Shown one piece after another: positions 1 to 9,158 of a stretch of DNA of 64,000 nt. The stretch's first letter is position 1; every line of letters starts with the position of its first letter. A program made the position numbers and the translations under genes. Source of the DNA: JBEKUY01 sp049514555 (GTDB taxonomy: Bacteria > Acidobacteriota > Terriglobia > Acidiferrales > UBA7541). A model generated the notes under the pieces. That model was not told where the DNA came from. It worked only from the letters and a program-made list of their open reading frames with translations, and did not search any database. The stretch is from positions 1 to 64,000 of the forward strand of contig JBEKUY010000006.1 in assembly GCA_049514555.1 (NCBI GenBank). Reading direction: 5' to 3'.

Positions 1-704
1 AAGAGGTACATCGGGATGGAGTAGGGGCGTGAGTGCTTCATCGCGCGGATCAGCTTGCGGTCGGAAAAGGCGTGGTTCCCGGTGAACTTGATCCGCCCGA
101 CTTTGACTTTCGGTCCTTCATCCACCTCAAAGATGAGCACGACGGCGTTGCTCGCTGCAATGCGCTCGTATTCGGGCGTGACCTTGGCGAACTGATGCCC
201 GTGCTCCCCGAGCAACTCTTGCAGCACGACCTGAGCCTTCTTGATCCGCGTGGGATCGAACTGGCTCTCCACGGTGAGCCCCACCTTGCGATCCTTGTAG
301 CGCTCGAGAATGTCGGACTCGGATACCGAGTGAACGCCGTCATAACGGATGCGGCGGATCACCGGCCGCTCCTTGACGTCGAAAATGATGATCTTGCCCC
401 GCGGGTTCTCAGGGCTGTCCTCGACGCGCAACTGGACGTCTTCGAAGAATTGGGTGTTCCACAGGGCCTGAAAATCGCGCCGCAACGCCTCTTCACTGTA
501 GGGATCGCCGACGCGGCTGAAAATTCGGGCTTTCAGTGTGTCGCTGCGGACCCTGCGATTGCCGACAAAGTCGATCCGCTGGATCGTGATCGCCTCCGGT
601 CCCTGCGCGTGCAGAAAGCAAGAAGAACCCATACCTGCAATCAGAAGGAACAACAGGCCGACGGCAGCACACCATGTATCGCCCGCTCTTTGGAGCAAAC
701 TCAT
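1..704 (-). CDS. bamA: Outer membrane protein assembly factor BamA, N-terminal part (cut by window edge)
   Basis: BamA inserts beta-barrel proteins into the outer membrane; its periplasmic POTRA domains receive clients and its C-terminal barrel sits in the membrane. About 234 codons are visible, reading leftward off the window. They start with a hydrophobic signal segment ending near HAQGPEAI, followed by POTRA repeats: ITIQRIDFVGNRRVRSDTL opens one, then RPVIRRIRYDGVHSVSES, then KVKVGRIKFTGNHAFSDRKL. The spacing of about 75-80 residues is typical of POTRA units. ATG at 704-702 is chosen because the signal peptide follows directly; an in-frame TTG lies two codons upstream. The C-terminal barrel lies outside the window. 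It diverges from the response regulator at 971. TamA is the alternative, but the repeated POTRA pattern favours BamA. Confidence 0.88.
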   Translation of the reverse strand, partial: MSLLQRAGDTWCAAVGLLFLLIAGMGSSCFLHAQGPEAITIQRIDFVGNRRVRSDTLKARIFSRVGDPYSEEALRRDFQALWNTQFFEDVQLRVEDSPENPRGKIIIFDVKERPVIRRIRYDGVHSVSESDILERYKDRKVGLTVESQFDPTRIKKAQVVLQELLGEHGHQFAKVTPEYERIAASNAVVLIFEVDEGPKVKVGRIKFTGNHAFSDRKLIRAMKHSRPYSIPMYL

Positions 705-831
705 CGTCAAAGGTGCGCCCTGGGCCCGCTGGTCTCTCGTAATCCATTTCTGTGCAGCCGCCGCAGAAACCAATCGTTCACGGCAGAAGCGACAAAGCCC
801 TAAACAATACCCTCAGAGGAAGAACAGCACG

Positions 832-857
832 GTTAAGATCGGTCAGGCCTTCGTAAA
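832..857 (+). promoter_or_regulatory. Possible OmpR/CpxR-type response-regulator half-sites
   Basis: GTTAA (832-836), a weaker GTCAG (842-846) and GTAAA (853-857) occur at about helical-turn spacing in the divergent region between bamA and the regulator at 971. The pattern resembles the CpxR box (GTAAA, five bases, GTAAA), and better copies lie at 6672 and 9069. Binding is inferred from pattern only. Confidence 0.3.
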
Positions 858-970
858 GATTTGTATTGGCAACCCTCCTTTCACTCAGTGCGTCCATACA
901 AACCAGGAACTTTCAGACGGTAAAACGGGAATATCCAATGTGAGAAGGTAGGGGCATTTTCAGAGAAGAG

Positions 971-1780
971 ATGGAGTGTGGAGTGCAGTCCGCAAGCAAA
1001 GCCATGGAAACCCTCAATCTCAGCAAGCAAACAGAATCTGTTCTCCTCATTGACCACGACGACGAGCTATGCAAACTCGTGAAGAAGTGCCTGGAACGGG
1101 AAGGCTTGAAAGTCGAAGTCGTTCACAATGGCAGGGAGGGGCTTGACCGAGTTCTATCGGGACATCACGCCATAGTCGTCCTGGACATCATGCTCCCCGG
1201 GTTCAACGGCTTGGAGCTCCTCCGGAGAGTGCGCGCGAGTTCTCAAATCCCCGTTGTCATCGCTACCGCGCGTGGCGAAGAAGTGGATCGGATCGTAGCA
1301 CTTGAGGTGGGTGCAGATGATTACCTCTCCAAACCTTTCAATCCGCGCGAGTTGGTCGCGCGCCTCCGTGCGGTTCTTCGGCGGGCCCATTCCCGCGGTT
1401 CCGGACGGGCCCTTCCTTCCGCGTGCATTGCCGTAGCCGACATCGAGATGGACACCTCTGCACGAACCGTTCTCCGTGCACGCGAATCGTTGCAGCTCAC
1501 GATCGCCGAATTCGATTTGCTTAAGGTCTTGCTTCAAAATGCAGGACGGGTTGTTACCCGGGAAGACCTCGCTCAGTTGGCACTCGGCCGGCAGTTTTCA
1601 CCGCCCGATCGCAGCATCGACCTTCATCTGAGCCATCTCCGCCGGAAGCTTGGGCAATATCCCGAGGGTTCCACGCGCATCAAAGCCATTCGTGGCCTCG
1701 GCTACATGTACGCTCTTCCGCTTGAGAAGAGGGTTCATGAGTCCTTTGTCCAACAGATCGACTCAAGGACTTTTCCTTGA
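971..1780 (+). CDS. OmpR/CpxR-family response regulator (orphan)
   Basis: A DNA-binding response regulator of 269 residues. The receiver domain covers about residues 22-138: acidic pocket at DHDD, phospho-acceptor Asp72 in VVLDIMLPG, and the conserved Lys in YLSKPFNPREL. The winged-helix effector domain covers about 150-255, with the motif SIDLHLSHLRRKLG and the ending IKAIRGLGYMYALP. No histidine kinase sits beside it; the nearest is the CpxA-like kinase at 6806-8236, whose own regulator (8243-9019) is clearly similar to this protein. The switch position reads VIATARGEE where the paralogue has IMLTARGEE. A second possible start is Met12 (1004). The start at 971 is preceded closely by AGAGAAGAG, so the true start is uncertain. 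Partner kinase and targets are unknown. Confidence 0.85.
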   Translation: MECGVQSASKAMETLNLSKQTESVLLIDHDDELCKLVKKCLEREGLKVEVVHNGREGLDRVLSGHHAIVVLDIMLPGFNGLELLRRVRASSQIPVVIATARGEEVDRIVALEVGADDYLSKPFNPRELVARLRAVLRRAHSRGSGRALPSACIAVADIEMDTSARTVLRARESLQLTIAEFDLLKVLLQNAGRVVTREDLAQLALGRQFSPPDRSIDLHLSHLRRKLGQYPEGSTRIKAIRGLGYMYALPLEKRVHESFVQQIDSRTFP

Positions 1781-1838
1781 TTCTGGTTAGATGTTGCCAC
1801 TGGTTTCGAGGAACAACGATAGTGAGTTTGTCTCCTGT

Positions 1839-3047
1839 TCACTCATGCCTCAACGCCTCGATAGGGTCGAGCCGCGCCGCACGCTTCGCGGGTAAGTACC
1901 CGAACATCACACCGATAATGGCTGCAAAGACGAATGCAAGCACATCGATCTGAGGGTTGAATACGTACGGAACCTGCATGATCTTAGCGAGGGCCAGTGA
2001 TGCGATCGTCGCCAACGCAAGCCCGATCGCTCCCCCAAAGCAAGAAAGCGTCACGGCCTCCACCAGAAACTGCAGCAGAACTTCCCGCTCAAGGGCGCCG
2101 ATGGCGAGCCGAGTGCCGATTTCCCGAGTACGTTCGGTAATGGAAACCAGCATGATATTCATGATGCCTATGCCCCCGACCAGCAGGCTCACCGCGGCTA
2201 CCGCCCCAAGTAGAGCGGTAAGAACCCTGGTGGCACCCGCCACCGTTTCGGCGATTTCTTTGGTATCAAGAACGTTAAAATCATCCTCTTTGTCGCCGGT
2301 GATGCGGCGGCGCTCTCGCATAAGTTGTTCAATCTGTTCTTTGAGCTTCTCCATGGATGCACCCTCGTTGGCCGACACCATCACAGCACCCACATCCTGT
2401 TTACCGGACAGGCGCCGCTGGAGTGTTCGGAGAGGGGTGACCACGATATCGTCCTGGTCCCTGCCCATCGATGCCTGCCCTTTCGACGCCAGAAGGCCGA
2501 TGACCTCGCAGGAGACGTTCCTCAGGCGAATGTCGCCACCAACAGGGTTTTGGCCGCCGAATAGCTTTTTTCTCACCGTCTCACCGAGAATGCACACAGC
2601 CTTCCCGGCGTGCTGCTCGGCGTCCGTGAACGTCCTCCCTTCGCTCAGCTGCCAATTCCCAGTCGTGAAGTAGTCATTCGTGCTCCCCGTGACGGAGGTC
2701 GTCCAGTTTCTTGCTCCTGACACTGCCGTGACACCTTGGCTTGCGGTTGGCGCCACGGCTTTTAGGCCGCCGATCTGAGATTGGATGGCGTTCGCATCAG
2801 CAATTTTGAACGGGGGTGCGTTTGCCCCGCCACGGCCGGCGCCAGGGCGCTGGCCAGGTGACACGATCAAGAGATTGCTGCCTAGACTGGCGATCTGGTC
2901 CGAAACGGCCTTGGTGGCACCATTCCCGAGCGAGACCATGGTAATGACAGCACAAACACCAATCACGATTCCGAGGACGGTGAGGAAGGACCGCATCAGG
3001 TTGCGCCGCATCTCCTTTAAAGCAAGAAACAAGGCGTTCAAGAACAT
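1839..3047 (-). CDS. macB: MacB-type ABC transporter permease
   Basis: Membrane permease of a MacB-like tripartite exporter, 402 residues. It has the MacB architecture: TM1 at about residues 18-40 (SFLTVLGIVIGVCAVITMVS), a large periplasmic MacB_PCD domain, then three TM helices from about 275 to the end within an FtsX-type domain (VGGIGIMNIMLVSITERTREIGTRLAIGA). ATPase and permease are separate polypeptides, whereas E. coli MacB is a fusion. It is the last gene of the leftward operon of outer-membrane factor, fusion protein, ATPase and permease, with an 11-bp gap after the ATPase. The substrate cannot be read from sequence; macrolides, peptides or lipids are known for the family. The C-terminal RLDPIEALRHE is the usual family ending. 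Confidence 0.9.
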   Translation of the reverse strand: MFLNALFLALKEMRRNLMRSFLTVLGIVIGVCAVITMVSLGNGATKAVSDQIASLGSNLLIVSPGQRPGAGRGGANAPPFKIADANAIQSQIGGLKAVAPTASQGVTAVSGARNWTTSVTGSTNDYFTTGNWQLSEGRTFTDAEQHAGKAVCILGETVRKKLFGGQNPVGGDIRLRNVSCEVIGLLASKGQASMGRDQDDIVVTPLRTLQRRLSGKQDVGAVMVSANEGASMEKLKEQIEQLMRERRRITGDKEDDFNVLDTKEIAETVAGATRVLTALLGAVAAVSLLVGGIGIMNIMLVSITERTREIGTRLAIGALEREVLLQFLVEAVTLSCFGGAIGLALATIASLALAKIMQVPYVFNPQIDVLAFVFAAIIGVMFGYLPAKRAARLDPIEALRHE

Positions 3048-3058
3048 CGTTACATCCT

Positions 3059-3799
3059 TCAGTGATGAGTGTCGGCCTCAATTTGTCCGTCAACGAATCG
3101 GACAATTCGGTCCGCGTATGCCGCGATATTGGGATCATGTGTGACCATCAGGACCGTGATTCCACGATCGCGATTGAGAGAGCGGATCAATTCCATGATT
3201 TCGCGTCCGTATTTCGAGTCCAGGTTCCCTGTTGGCTCGTCCGCTAGCAGCACGAGCGGCTGGGTAACCAGCGCTCGAGCAATTGCTACTCTTTGTTGTT
3301 GACCGCCAGACAGCTCTGTGGGGGTGTGCTTCTCCCAGCCAGTCAGGCCGACCAGCGCTAGCGATTTCCGTGCGGTTTCTCTTCGCTGAGATGCGGCCTG
3401 GCCTCGATAAACGAGTGGAAGCTCAACATTTTCCAATGCCGTAGTACGGGGCAATATATTAAAACCCTGGAAGACAAAGCCAAGGAAATACTTTCGCAGG
3501 AGAGCGCGTTGATCGCGCGATAATTTCTCGACGTGTATTCCCCGAAACCTGTGAATTCCCGAAGAAGGCGTGTCGAGACAGCCGAGTATGTTCATTGCAG
3601 TCGATTTTCCGGACCCGCTCGGGCCCATAATCGCGACGAATTCCTTCTCCCTGATCCGGATGTCAATTCCACGCAATGCTTGGAGTGCTGACTGTCCCCG
3701 CCCATACGTTTTGGTCACACCGAGGAGTTCAATGAGAACCTCCGCCGGCTCGGAGTCTTTGATCCCGTTACATGGAATGTGTTCCAAGACCGTGTTCAT
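3059..3799 (-). CDS. macB: MacB-type ABC transporter ATP-binding protein
   Basis: Cytoplasmic ATPase that drives the MacB-like exporter, about 246 residues. All nucleotide-binding motifs are present: Walker A GPSGSGKS, Q-loop in GFVFQGFN, signature LSGGQQQR, Walker B LLADEPTGNLDS and switch His in VTHD. ATG at 3799 is chosen because it overlaps the stop of the fusion-protein gene by four bases (ATGA), the same coupling as at 5088-5091. A longer reading upstream gives sequence unrelated to the family. Length and motifs are those of LolD/MacB-type ATPases. It is likely translated together with its neighbours. Confidence 0.92.
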   Translation of the reverse strand: MNTVLEHIPCNGIKDSEPAEVLIELLGVTKTYGRGQSALQALRGIDIRIREKEFVAIMGPSGSGKSTAMNILGCLDTPSSGIHRFRGIHVEKLSRDQRALLRKYFLGFVFQGFNILPRTTALENVELPLVYRGQAASQRRETARKSLALVGLTGWEKHTPTELSGGQQQRVAIARALVTQPLVLLADEPTGNLDSKYGREIMELIRSLNRDRGITVLMVTHDPNIAAYADRIVRFVDGQIEADTHH

Positions 3800-5091
3800 T
3801 TTTCCGTGGGCGTAGTGTCTATAATGACGCGCATGCCTTCCTTCAGGTCTCCACCAGCCATTTCTGTGAATTTTCCGTCTGTTGCGCCAGTCGTCAAGGC
3901 TATGGCGATCGGCTGCCCGTCGCGCAGCGTCCATACCTGCAGCGTTCTTCCTCTCGACTGCGTAATGCTTGATTCCGAAGCCCTCTCTCGGGGCGGTCCC
4001 GGCATCAGGCTACTAACGAGCCCGCGGCTCTGCGGCTGAAAGCTGGCTGTGGGCGGAGTGAAGCGCAGCGCGGCGTTTGGGACCAATAACACGTTGTCCC
4101 GCGTTGTCGTTGTGATTTCTGTTGTGGCCGTCATTCCTGGACGCAAGCTGAGGTCATCGTTCTTGACCTTCAAGACCGTCGAATAGGCGACCACGTTGTC
4201 CTTGGTTTGCGAGCCATACGCAACTCGCGTTACGTTCGCAGTGTATGTGCGGCCCGGATAGGCGTCCACAGTGAAGGTGGCCGTTTGACCTTCTTTGACG
4301 CTGCCCACGTCAGCTTCATCGACGTCGACCTTCAACTCCATTTTTCGCAGGTCTTCGGCAACCGTGAAAAGGGTGGCTACTTGCAGCGAGGCGGCAACCG
4401 TTTGGCCGGGCTCAACCGAGCGCGAGAGCACGACGCCGTCGATGGGCGAGCGAATCGACGCCTTATAAAGGTTGATGTGGTCTGAGCCCAAAGCGGCACG
4501 CGCCTGGTCAATCGCCGCAAGGCAACCGGCCTGGTCAGCTTGAGCGCGTGCAAGCGTGGCTTCGGCTGTTTCCATTTCGGTTTTAGAGGGTACCTTTCCA
4601 CCGGAGAGACGCGACACTTCACGCAACCGTTCGAGACTTGCGCTAGATTCTTTCACCGTCGCGTCGGCTTGTGCGAGCTTAGCTTGCGCCGAGGTCAAAT
4701 TGGCTTGGGACTGCGTGATCTGGTCCCTGAGTTTCGAGGTGTCGAGACGTGCCAGCACCTGGCCCTTCTTCACCCGGTCGTTCTCCTGCACGAGAACAGC
4801 TTCAACCGTCCCCGAAAGCTCGCTGCCCACGTCGACCTTGTTCGTCGGCTGCAGATTCCCGGTTGCGGTGACTGCCACCTGAAGATTGCCGAGAGTCACA
4901 ATCTCGGTCTCGTAGTGCGGAGCCGCTCTCGTGCTTCGCGACCTCAACGCCATGTAGCTCACCAACGCCAGCAGCACGAGCACAATCGTCACGCCGACCC
5001 ATCGCGCGTACTTGGCGATGCGTCCGTTGGCGTGTTCAGACCCCAGCAAACGGGCGAAATCCTGGTCTTGCTGAATTGCGGTATTCATCAC
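3796..5091 (-). CDS. macA: MacA/HlyD-type periplasmic membrane fusion protein
   Basis: Adaptor joining the inner-membrane ABC transporter to the outer-membrane channel, 431 residues. There is a cytoplasmic N-terminus, an anchor TM at about residues 30-50 (VGVTIVLVLLALVSYMAL), a biotinyl-lipoyl/barrel-sandwich segment (VDVGSELSGTVEAVLVQENDRVKKGQVLARLD), an alpha-hairpin rich in Gln/Ala (about 115-200), and beta-barrel and membrane-proximal domains. It begins inside the end of the outer-membrane-factor gene (overlap 5088-5091) and ends inside the ATPase gene. A Pro/Ser-rich insertion at about residues 345-385 interrupts the C-terminal domain and is longer than in the second adaptor of this window (38864-40345). 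Confidence 0.9.
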   Translation of the reverse strand: MMNTAIQQDQDFARLLGSEHANGRIAKYARWVGVTIVLVLLALVSYMALRSRSTRAAPHYETEIVTLGNLQVAVTATGNLQPTNKVDVGSELSGTVEAVLVQENDRVKKGQVLARLDTSKLRDQITQSQANLTSAQAKLAQADATVKESSASLERLREVSRLSGGKVPSKTEMETAEATLARAQADQAGCLAAIDQARAALGSDHINLYKASIRSPIDGVVLSRSVEPGQTVAASLQVATLFTVAEDLRKMELKVDVDEADVGSVKEGQTATFTVDAYPGRTYTANVTRVAYGSQTKDNVVAYSTVLKVKNDDLSLRPGMTATTEITTTTRDNVLLVPNAALRFTPPTASFQPQSRGLVSSLMPGPPRERASESSITQSRGRTLQVWTLRDGQPIAIALTTGATDGKFTEMAGGDLKEGMRVIIDTTPTEK

Positions 5092-6581
5092 GAATGACTC
5101 CCTTGGTTATTCGCGACCGCCGTGGTTGCGTCCGGGGACCAGCCACCGCCGAGTGCCTTGTAAAGCTGGATCAGCGCCGAGGCACGGTCCGCCTGCGTTT
5201 GCGCGACACTGTCTTCGATCGTGAGCACGGTTCGCTCCGTGTCGAGCACAGTCTGAAAATCAGCGACACCGGCCGTATAACGATTGCGCGCGAGAAGCGC
5301 TGCATTGCGGGCGGATTCAGCTGCTTTGTTCAGAGAGGCCAAACGCTCGCGGCTCTTGACCAGCGAAACGAGTGCGTCCTCAACGTCCTTCAGCGCCGTG
5401 CGCACCGTCGATTCGTAGGAAATCACGGCCTGTTCCTGCACAGCGTTTTGGACTGCAATCTGCGCGCGAATGCGGCCGCGATCAAACAGAGTCTGGAGCA
5501 CACTCCCCGAAAACGAGGCAACCTTTGCAGTCCCGCCCGTCGCCGCTCCCGAAGTGCCGGATGCAACCGCGTTCGTAAGTTGCTCAATTCCTAGCGAACC
5601 ACTCAGCGAGAAGCTTGGGTACCGCGCGGTCTCCGCCTGTCGCAGACGGGCGGTCTCGGCGATGATTTTCTGTTCTGCGGCACGTACATCGGGCCGCTGC
5701 CGCAGCGTGTCGGCTGGAATGCCCACTGTCACCGTATCAGGCAGTGAAGGAACCGGCTCGGTCTTAGCAAGCTGTTGTTTTAGCGCGCCCGGCGTATGTC
5801 CCAGAAGAATGGCCAGTTGGTACCCGGTCTGAGCGACGCTGGCCTCGAGTGATGGGATGCCAGCGCGAGTCTGTTCGAGATTTGTGTGGGCTTGTTCCAC
5901 ATCCACGCTGCTTACCAAGCCCGCCTGGGCTCTCCATTCGGTAAGCTGCAACGTTTCAGACTGACTGGCTTCGTTCTTACGAGCGATCTCCACCCGCGAC
6001 TGGAACGAACGCAGCGCCACGTAGTTCGATGCTACTTCGGCAACCAGAGAAACCTGCGTGTTGTGAAGTTCTGCTTCTGTGGCTCTGGCATCTGCGCTGG
6101 CGGCTTCCAGAGCTTTGCGCTTCGCCCCAAACACATCGGGCTCCCAGCTTGCATCGAACGATTCGGAAAGCGAATTGGTGGTAGCGGAACCGCTGGTCTT
6201 GCTTCCAGAGCTTGAAACGGACGCTGTCAGCGTAGGAAACCGATTGGCTGCAGCGAGATTCCGCTGGGCACGAGCCTCCCGCAATCGCGACCGCGCTGTG
6301 CGAAGGTCCGGATTATTCTTCAGCGCCTGTTCGACCAAACTGAGTAGCGTGCTGTCTCCAAGCCTCTGCCACCATTTGGAGAGGTCCTCTGACGACGTAG
6401 TCAAGAGCCCCTCGCCACCGGAACTCCAGCTGGGTGGCACCGTGACGTTCGGTTTGGCAGCTTTCATCCTGTTGGCCGTGCAGCCGGTAAACGCGAGGGT
6501 GGCAAGCAGCACCAAGCCGAAGGCAACGGGTTCAAGGTTCATTTGTGCGCGAAATCTTAGGTCTTCCATCGTCTGGCTCAT
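5088..6581 (-). CDS. TolC/NodT-family outer membrane efflux lipoprotein
   Basis: Outer-membrane channel of the tripartite pump, 497 residues, with two OEP repeats. A lipobox is visible (LATLAFTGC), so the protein is probably lipid-anchored as in OprM/NodT relatives. Family motifs include WWQRLGDSTLLSLVEQALKNNPDL and IPADTLRQRPDVRAAEQ, with long Ala/Gln/Glu-rich helical stretches. Translation may begin at the marked ATG (6581) or at Met14 (6542), which would give a more ordinary 20-residue lipoprotein signal. It is the first gene of the four-gene efflux operon. A GCTAA-N5-GTTAA site lies about 90 bp upstream. Confidence 0.9.
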   Translation of the reverse strand: MSQTMEDLRFRAQMNLEPVAFGLVLLATLAFTGCTANRMKAAKPNVTVPPSWSSGGEGLLTTSSEDLSKWWQRLGDSTLLSLVEQALKNNPDLRTARSRLREARAQRNLAAANRFPTLTASVSSSGSKTSGSATTNSLSESFDASWEPDVFGAKRKALEAASADARATEAELHNTQVSLVAEVASNYVALRSFQSRVEIARKNEASQSETLQLTEWRAQAGLVSSVDVEQAHTNLEQTRAGIPSLEASVAQTGYQLAILLGHTPGALKQQLAKTEPVPSLPDTVTVGIPADTLRQRPDVRAAEQKIIAETARLRQAETARYPSFSLSGSLGIEQLTNAVASGTSGAATGGTAKVASFSGSVLQTLFDRGRIRAQIAVQNAVQEQAVISYESTVRTALKDVEDALVSLVKSRERLASLNKAAESARNAALLARNRYTAGVADFQTVLDTERTVLTIEDSVAQTQADRASALIQLYKALGGGWSPDATTAVANNQGSHS

Positions 6582-6671
6582 GATTACTCGTCGCCCTGGG
6601 GCGACGACTGTGCTTTTCGAAGATCTGATCCTGCCTCAGTCGATTAGACAGTTGCGTTTGTGAATCCGCTA

Positions 6672-6686
6672 GCTAAGAATGGTTAA
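6672..6686 (-). promoter_or_regulatory. CpxR-like box upstream of the efflux operon
   Basis: Read on the plus strand, the two half-sites GCTAA and GTTAA are separated by exactly five bases, so they lie on one face of the helix as expected for a tandem OmpR-family dimer. The site is 91 bp upstream of the first efflux gene, in the 224-bp gap after the kinase gene. A plausible link is that the regulator encoded at 8243-9019 controls the pump; this is inference. Confidence 0.4.
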
Positions 6687-6805
6687 GATGGCAGAAGTTC
6701 TCTTAAGACGTGCGACCGATCTCCTGTAACCATTTGGGAGCAGCAAGGCCATCCTGCGCCCGTCGCTCACCATGCACCCTCGCGACGGTGCTTGCGTGAC
6801 GGATC

Positions 6806-8236
6806 TCAGTCAGCTTGCAGCGGCAGAGAGATTGCGGGGCTAGTGACGTCTGTAGCTTGAGAACGGCTAAGCGGCAGGCGCAATTCAACAACCAGACCAC
6901 CATCGGGAGAATTGTGAGCTTTCACCTGGCCGCCATGAAGACGTACGACTCTCTCTGTAATCGTTAGTCCAAGTCCAGTTCCGCCTGAAGAGCGATCCCG
7001 CGCATCGGCAACGCGATAGAAAGGTCTGAAGATGCTTTCTAAGGCCTCCCCAGGAACGCCTTCGCCGTGGTCACGAACCCGGATTACGGCACTTTCTTGT
7101 GATGAATCGGGGATACGTTCAAGAATCACTTCGACATCCGTACCCTCGGCCGTGTAATTCACAGCGTTGCGAAGGACGTTCTCTAGCGCGCTGCGCAAGG
7201 CGCTCCGAATTCCGATAATCGAGCAGGGTTCGGACTTCACAATTCGAACCGTAGCGTGGCGGCTCTGTGCCTCGAAGTCAGCGTCCGCCGTGACCTCGCG
7301 CAGCAGTACTTCTAATTCAATCGTTTCCCGATTCACCGGTTCTGCATCACTCTCCAAACGAGCAAGTTTGAGCAAGACTCCAATGAGCTCATTCAAGCGA
7401 TCCGCCTCCCGCTCGATGTGTTCGAGAGAGCCTTCGATTTCGGGGTTCGCTTGCCGCCATGCGAGACCCAGCGCGACACTTAACCGCGCCAGCGGCGATC
7501 GTAACTCATGTGAAATATCGCTGATCAGACGACGCTGTGAAGCCATCAGTGATTGGATTTGTTCGGCCATGTGGTCAAAATCGCGGCCGAGTTCCGCAAG
7601 TTCGTCCTGTCGCTTGGCGTTGGCGCTGCCGACACGTGCGCCGAGATTCCCTTCCGCCAGCTGACGTGTCGCCGCCCGGAGTCTAGTCACAGGTGCCGTA
7701 ATGTAGCGCGCAAGCCACAAGCAGACCAGACCCACGACCAGTACTACGCAAGTCAGACGAATAATTAGGATTGTAGGGTTTACCTGCAAAAACTCCAGGA
7801 ACGGCGGCCGCATGTACAAGAGAAGGACGTAATGTCTTCCGCTGGGACCGGTCGCTCTCTGTCCCACAAAATGACGACCTCTACCGTTCTCGATTTGGGT
7901 TTCGCCGGTTTGTCTCGCCTTTTGATATGCGTCGGCGGTCTCGGTCGGTGCCGCGTGACCCAGCAATTCCCGTCCGTCTTCGCTAAAGAAATACGAGTGT
8001 GGCCCCGCTCCCCCAGGCATGGTCGCCAGGTATTCGCTTAAGGCAGCCTCGCCATGCTCTTCAAAAAGCCTGGCGGCATGCTCGGCGAAAAAAGGCGTCA
8101 GCGCTCTAACCACTTCTTCGTCGCGCACACGCGAAAACTTCGATTGGGTTACGACAATGGAAAGGACCAGCGTTGCACTCACAAGCACCATCGCCAGCCA
8201 AAACCAAAGGAAGATCTTTATGTACAGGCTTCGCAC
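6806..8236 (-). CDS. CpxA-like sensor histidine kinase
   Basis: Inner-membrane sensor kinase, 476 residues. TM1 is at about 7-29, followed by a periplasmic sensor region of about 125 residues, TM2 at about 155-177, HAMP at 178-230, a HisKA domain with phospho-acceptor His243 in DISHELRSPLARL, and a HATPase domain with N box ENVLRNAVNYT, G1 DHGEGVP and G2 GGTGLGL. It starts six bases after the stop of its response regulator (8243-9019), so the two form an operon. The efflux operon follows on the same strand, which suggests that the pair senses envelope stress or a pump substrate. Domain order and motifs match CpxA, but the ligand is unknown. Confidence 0.9.
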   Translation of the reverse strand: MRSLYIKIFLWFWLAMVLVSATLVLSIVVTQSKFSRVRDEEVVRALTPFFAEHAARLFEEHGEAALSEYLATMPGGAGPHSYFFSEDGRELLGHAAPTETADAYQKARQTGETQIENGRGRHFVGQRATGPSGRHYVLLLYMRPPFLEFLQVNPTILIIRLTCVVLVVGLVCLWLARYITAPVTRLRAATRQLAEGNLGARVGSANAKRQDELAELGRDFDHMAEQIQSLMASQRRLISDISHELRSPLARLSVALGLAWRQANPEIEGSLEHIEREADRLNELIGVLLKLARLESDAEPVNRETIELEVLLREVTADADFEAQSRHATVRIVKSEPCSIIGIRSALRSALENVLRNAVNYTAEGTDVEVILERIPDSSQESAVIRVRDHGEGVPGEALESIFRPFYRVADARDRSSGGTGLGLTITERVVRLHGGQVKAHNSPDGGLVVELRLPLSRSQATDVTSPAISLPLQAD

Positions 8237-8242
8237 AAGATT

Positions 8243-9019
8243 TCACCTTTGCGCCTTTGCAGGCGTCACGTACACATAACCGACGCTTCGGATTGCCTTG
8301 ATGCGTTCACCGCCATCTGCATTTGCTCCGAGCTTTCTTCGTAGATTGCTGACGTGTACATCAATGCTCCGGTCAAACGCACTGAGTTCGCGGCCCAGCA
8401 CGGTCTTGACCAATTCCTCTCGCGTGATGACCCGGCCTGGCGTCTTGAGGAACATCGCCAAAAGATCGAACTCCATGGAAGTTAAATCCAAGTTCTGATT
8501 CCCGCGTCGAACGGTGCGCGCACCCTTGTCCAGCTCCACATCCCCGAGTTCAATGCGCTCGCGCAGCGGGCCACTTTCATTCGCGCTTCGCGAAGAACGC
8601 CGTAAGACAGCCTGGATTCGTGCAGAAAGCTCACGCGGGTTGAATGGCTTGGGAACGTAGTCGTCCGCGCCAATTTCCAGGCCAAGGATGCGGTCCACCT
8701 CTTCCCCTCGCGCCGTTAGCATGATGACGGGTACGGCTGACCGAGCACGGATTCTGCGGAGCACCTCATATCCCTTTATCCCGGGCAGCATGACATCCAG
8801 AATGACCAACGCGAATTCACCGGATAGAGCTCGCTCAATGCCCTCGTTCCCCCTGTGCGCTGCCTCAACCTGGAATCCTTCGGGCCTTAGGTATTCCGCC
8901 ACCAGGGCACATAGTTCGACGTCATCGTCGATCACCAAGATGTTCTGAAGTGGCCAGTCCATCGCCTTTTCTGCGTTGCTTGCCTGCATGAGTTGGTTCA
9001 CTTTGAAATTAGATTCCAC
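8243..9019 (-). CDS. CpxR-like response regulator
   Basis: DNA-binding response regulator of 258 residues. The receiver has the acidic pocket IDDDVE, Asp75 in VILDVMLPG, the Thr of MLTARGEE and the Lys of VPKPFNPREL. The winged-helix domain has the motif SIDVHVSNLRRKLG and ends IKAIRSVGYVYVTP. It is the first gene of an operon with the CpxA-like kinase. It is strongly similar over its whole length to the orphan regulator at 971-1780, suggesting an old duplication. A CpxR-box-like site 50 bp upstream suggests autoregulation. Confidence 0.92.
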   Translation of the reverse strand: MESNFKVNQLMQASNAEKAMDWPLQNILVIDDDVELCALVAEYLRPEGFQVEAAHRGNEGIERALSGEFALVILDVMLPGIKGYEVLRRIRARSAVPVIMLTARGEEVDRILGLEIGADDYVPKPFNPRELSARIQAVLRRSSRSANESGPLRERIELGDVELDKGARTVRRGNQNLDLTSMEFDLLAMFLKTPGRVITREELVKTVLGRELSAFDRSIDVHVSNLRRKLGANADGGERIKAIRSVGYVYVTPAKAQR

Positions 9020-9068
9020 ACTCGGCGAATAAGTATCACCATTCTAGCTTGGTACCCAGTGCTTCGCT

Positions 9069-9083
9069 GTAAAGAAATGTTAA
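9069..9083 (-). promoter_or_regulatory. CpxR-like box upstream of the response-regulator gene
   Basis: GTAAA (9069-9073), five bases, GTTAA (9079-9083) on the plus strand: nearly the textbook CpxR box of two GTAAA half-sites with a five-base spacer. It lies 50 bp upstream of the regulator start at 9019, where an autoregulatory site would be expected. Confidence 0.5.
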
Positions 9084-9158
9084 CTCCCGCTGCGTTCGGT
9101 TTACAGAACGTGATTCGCGACTTACGCTTGTTGACGTGTTTAGGATTGACCCTTGGTT

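Noticed and set aside
33..803. Long rightward open frame over the bamA start
   Set aside because: It is the antisense of the BamA POTRA sequence; the minus strand gives a signal peptide and POTRA repeats, the plus strand nothing recognisable.
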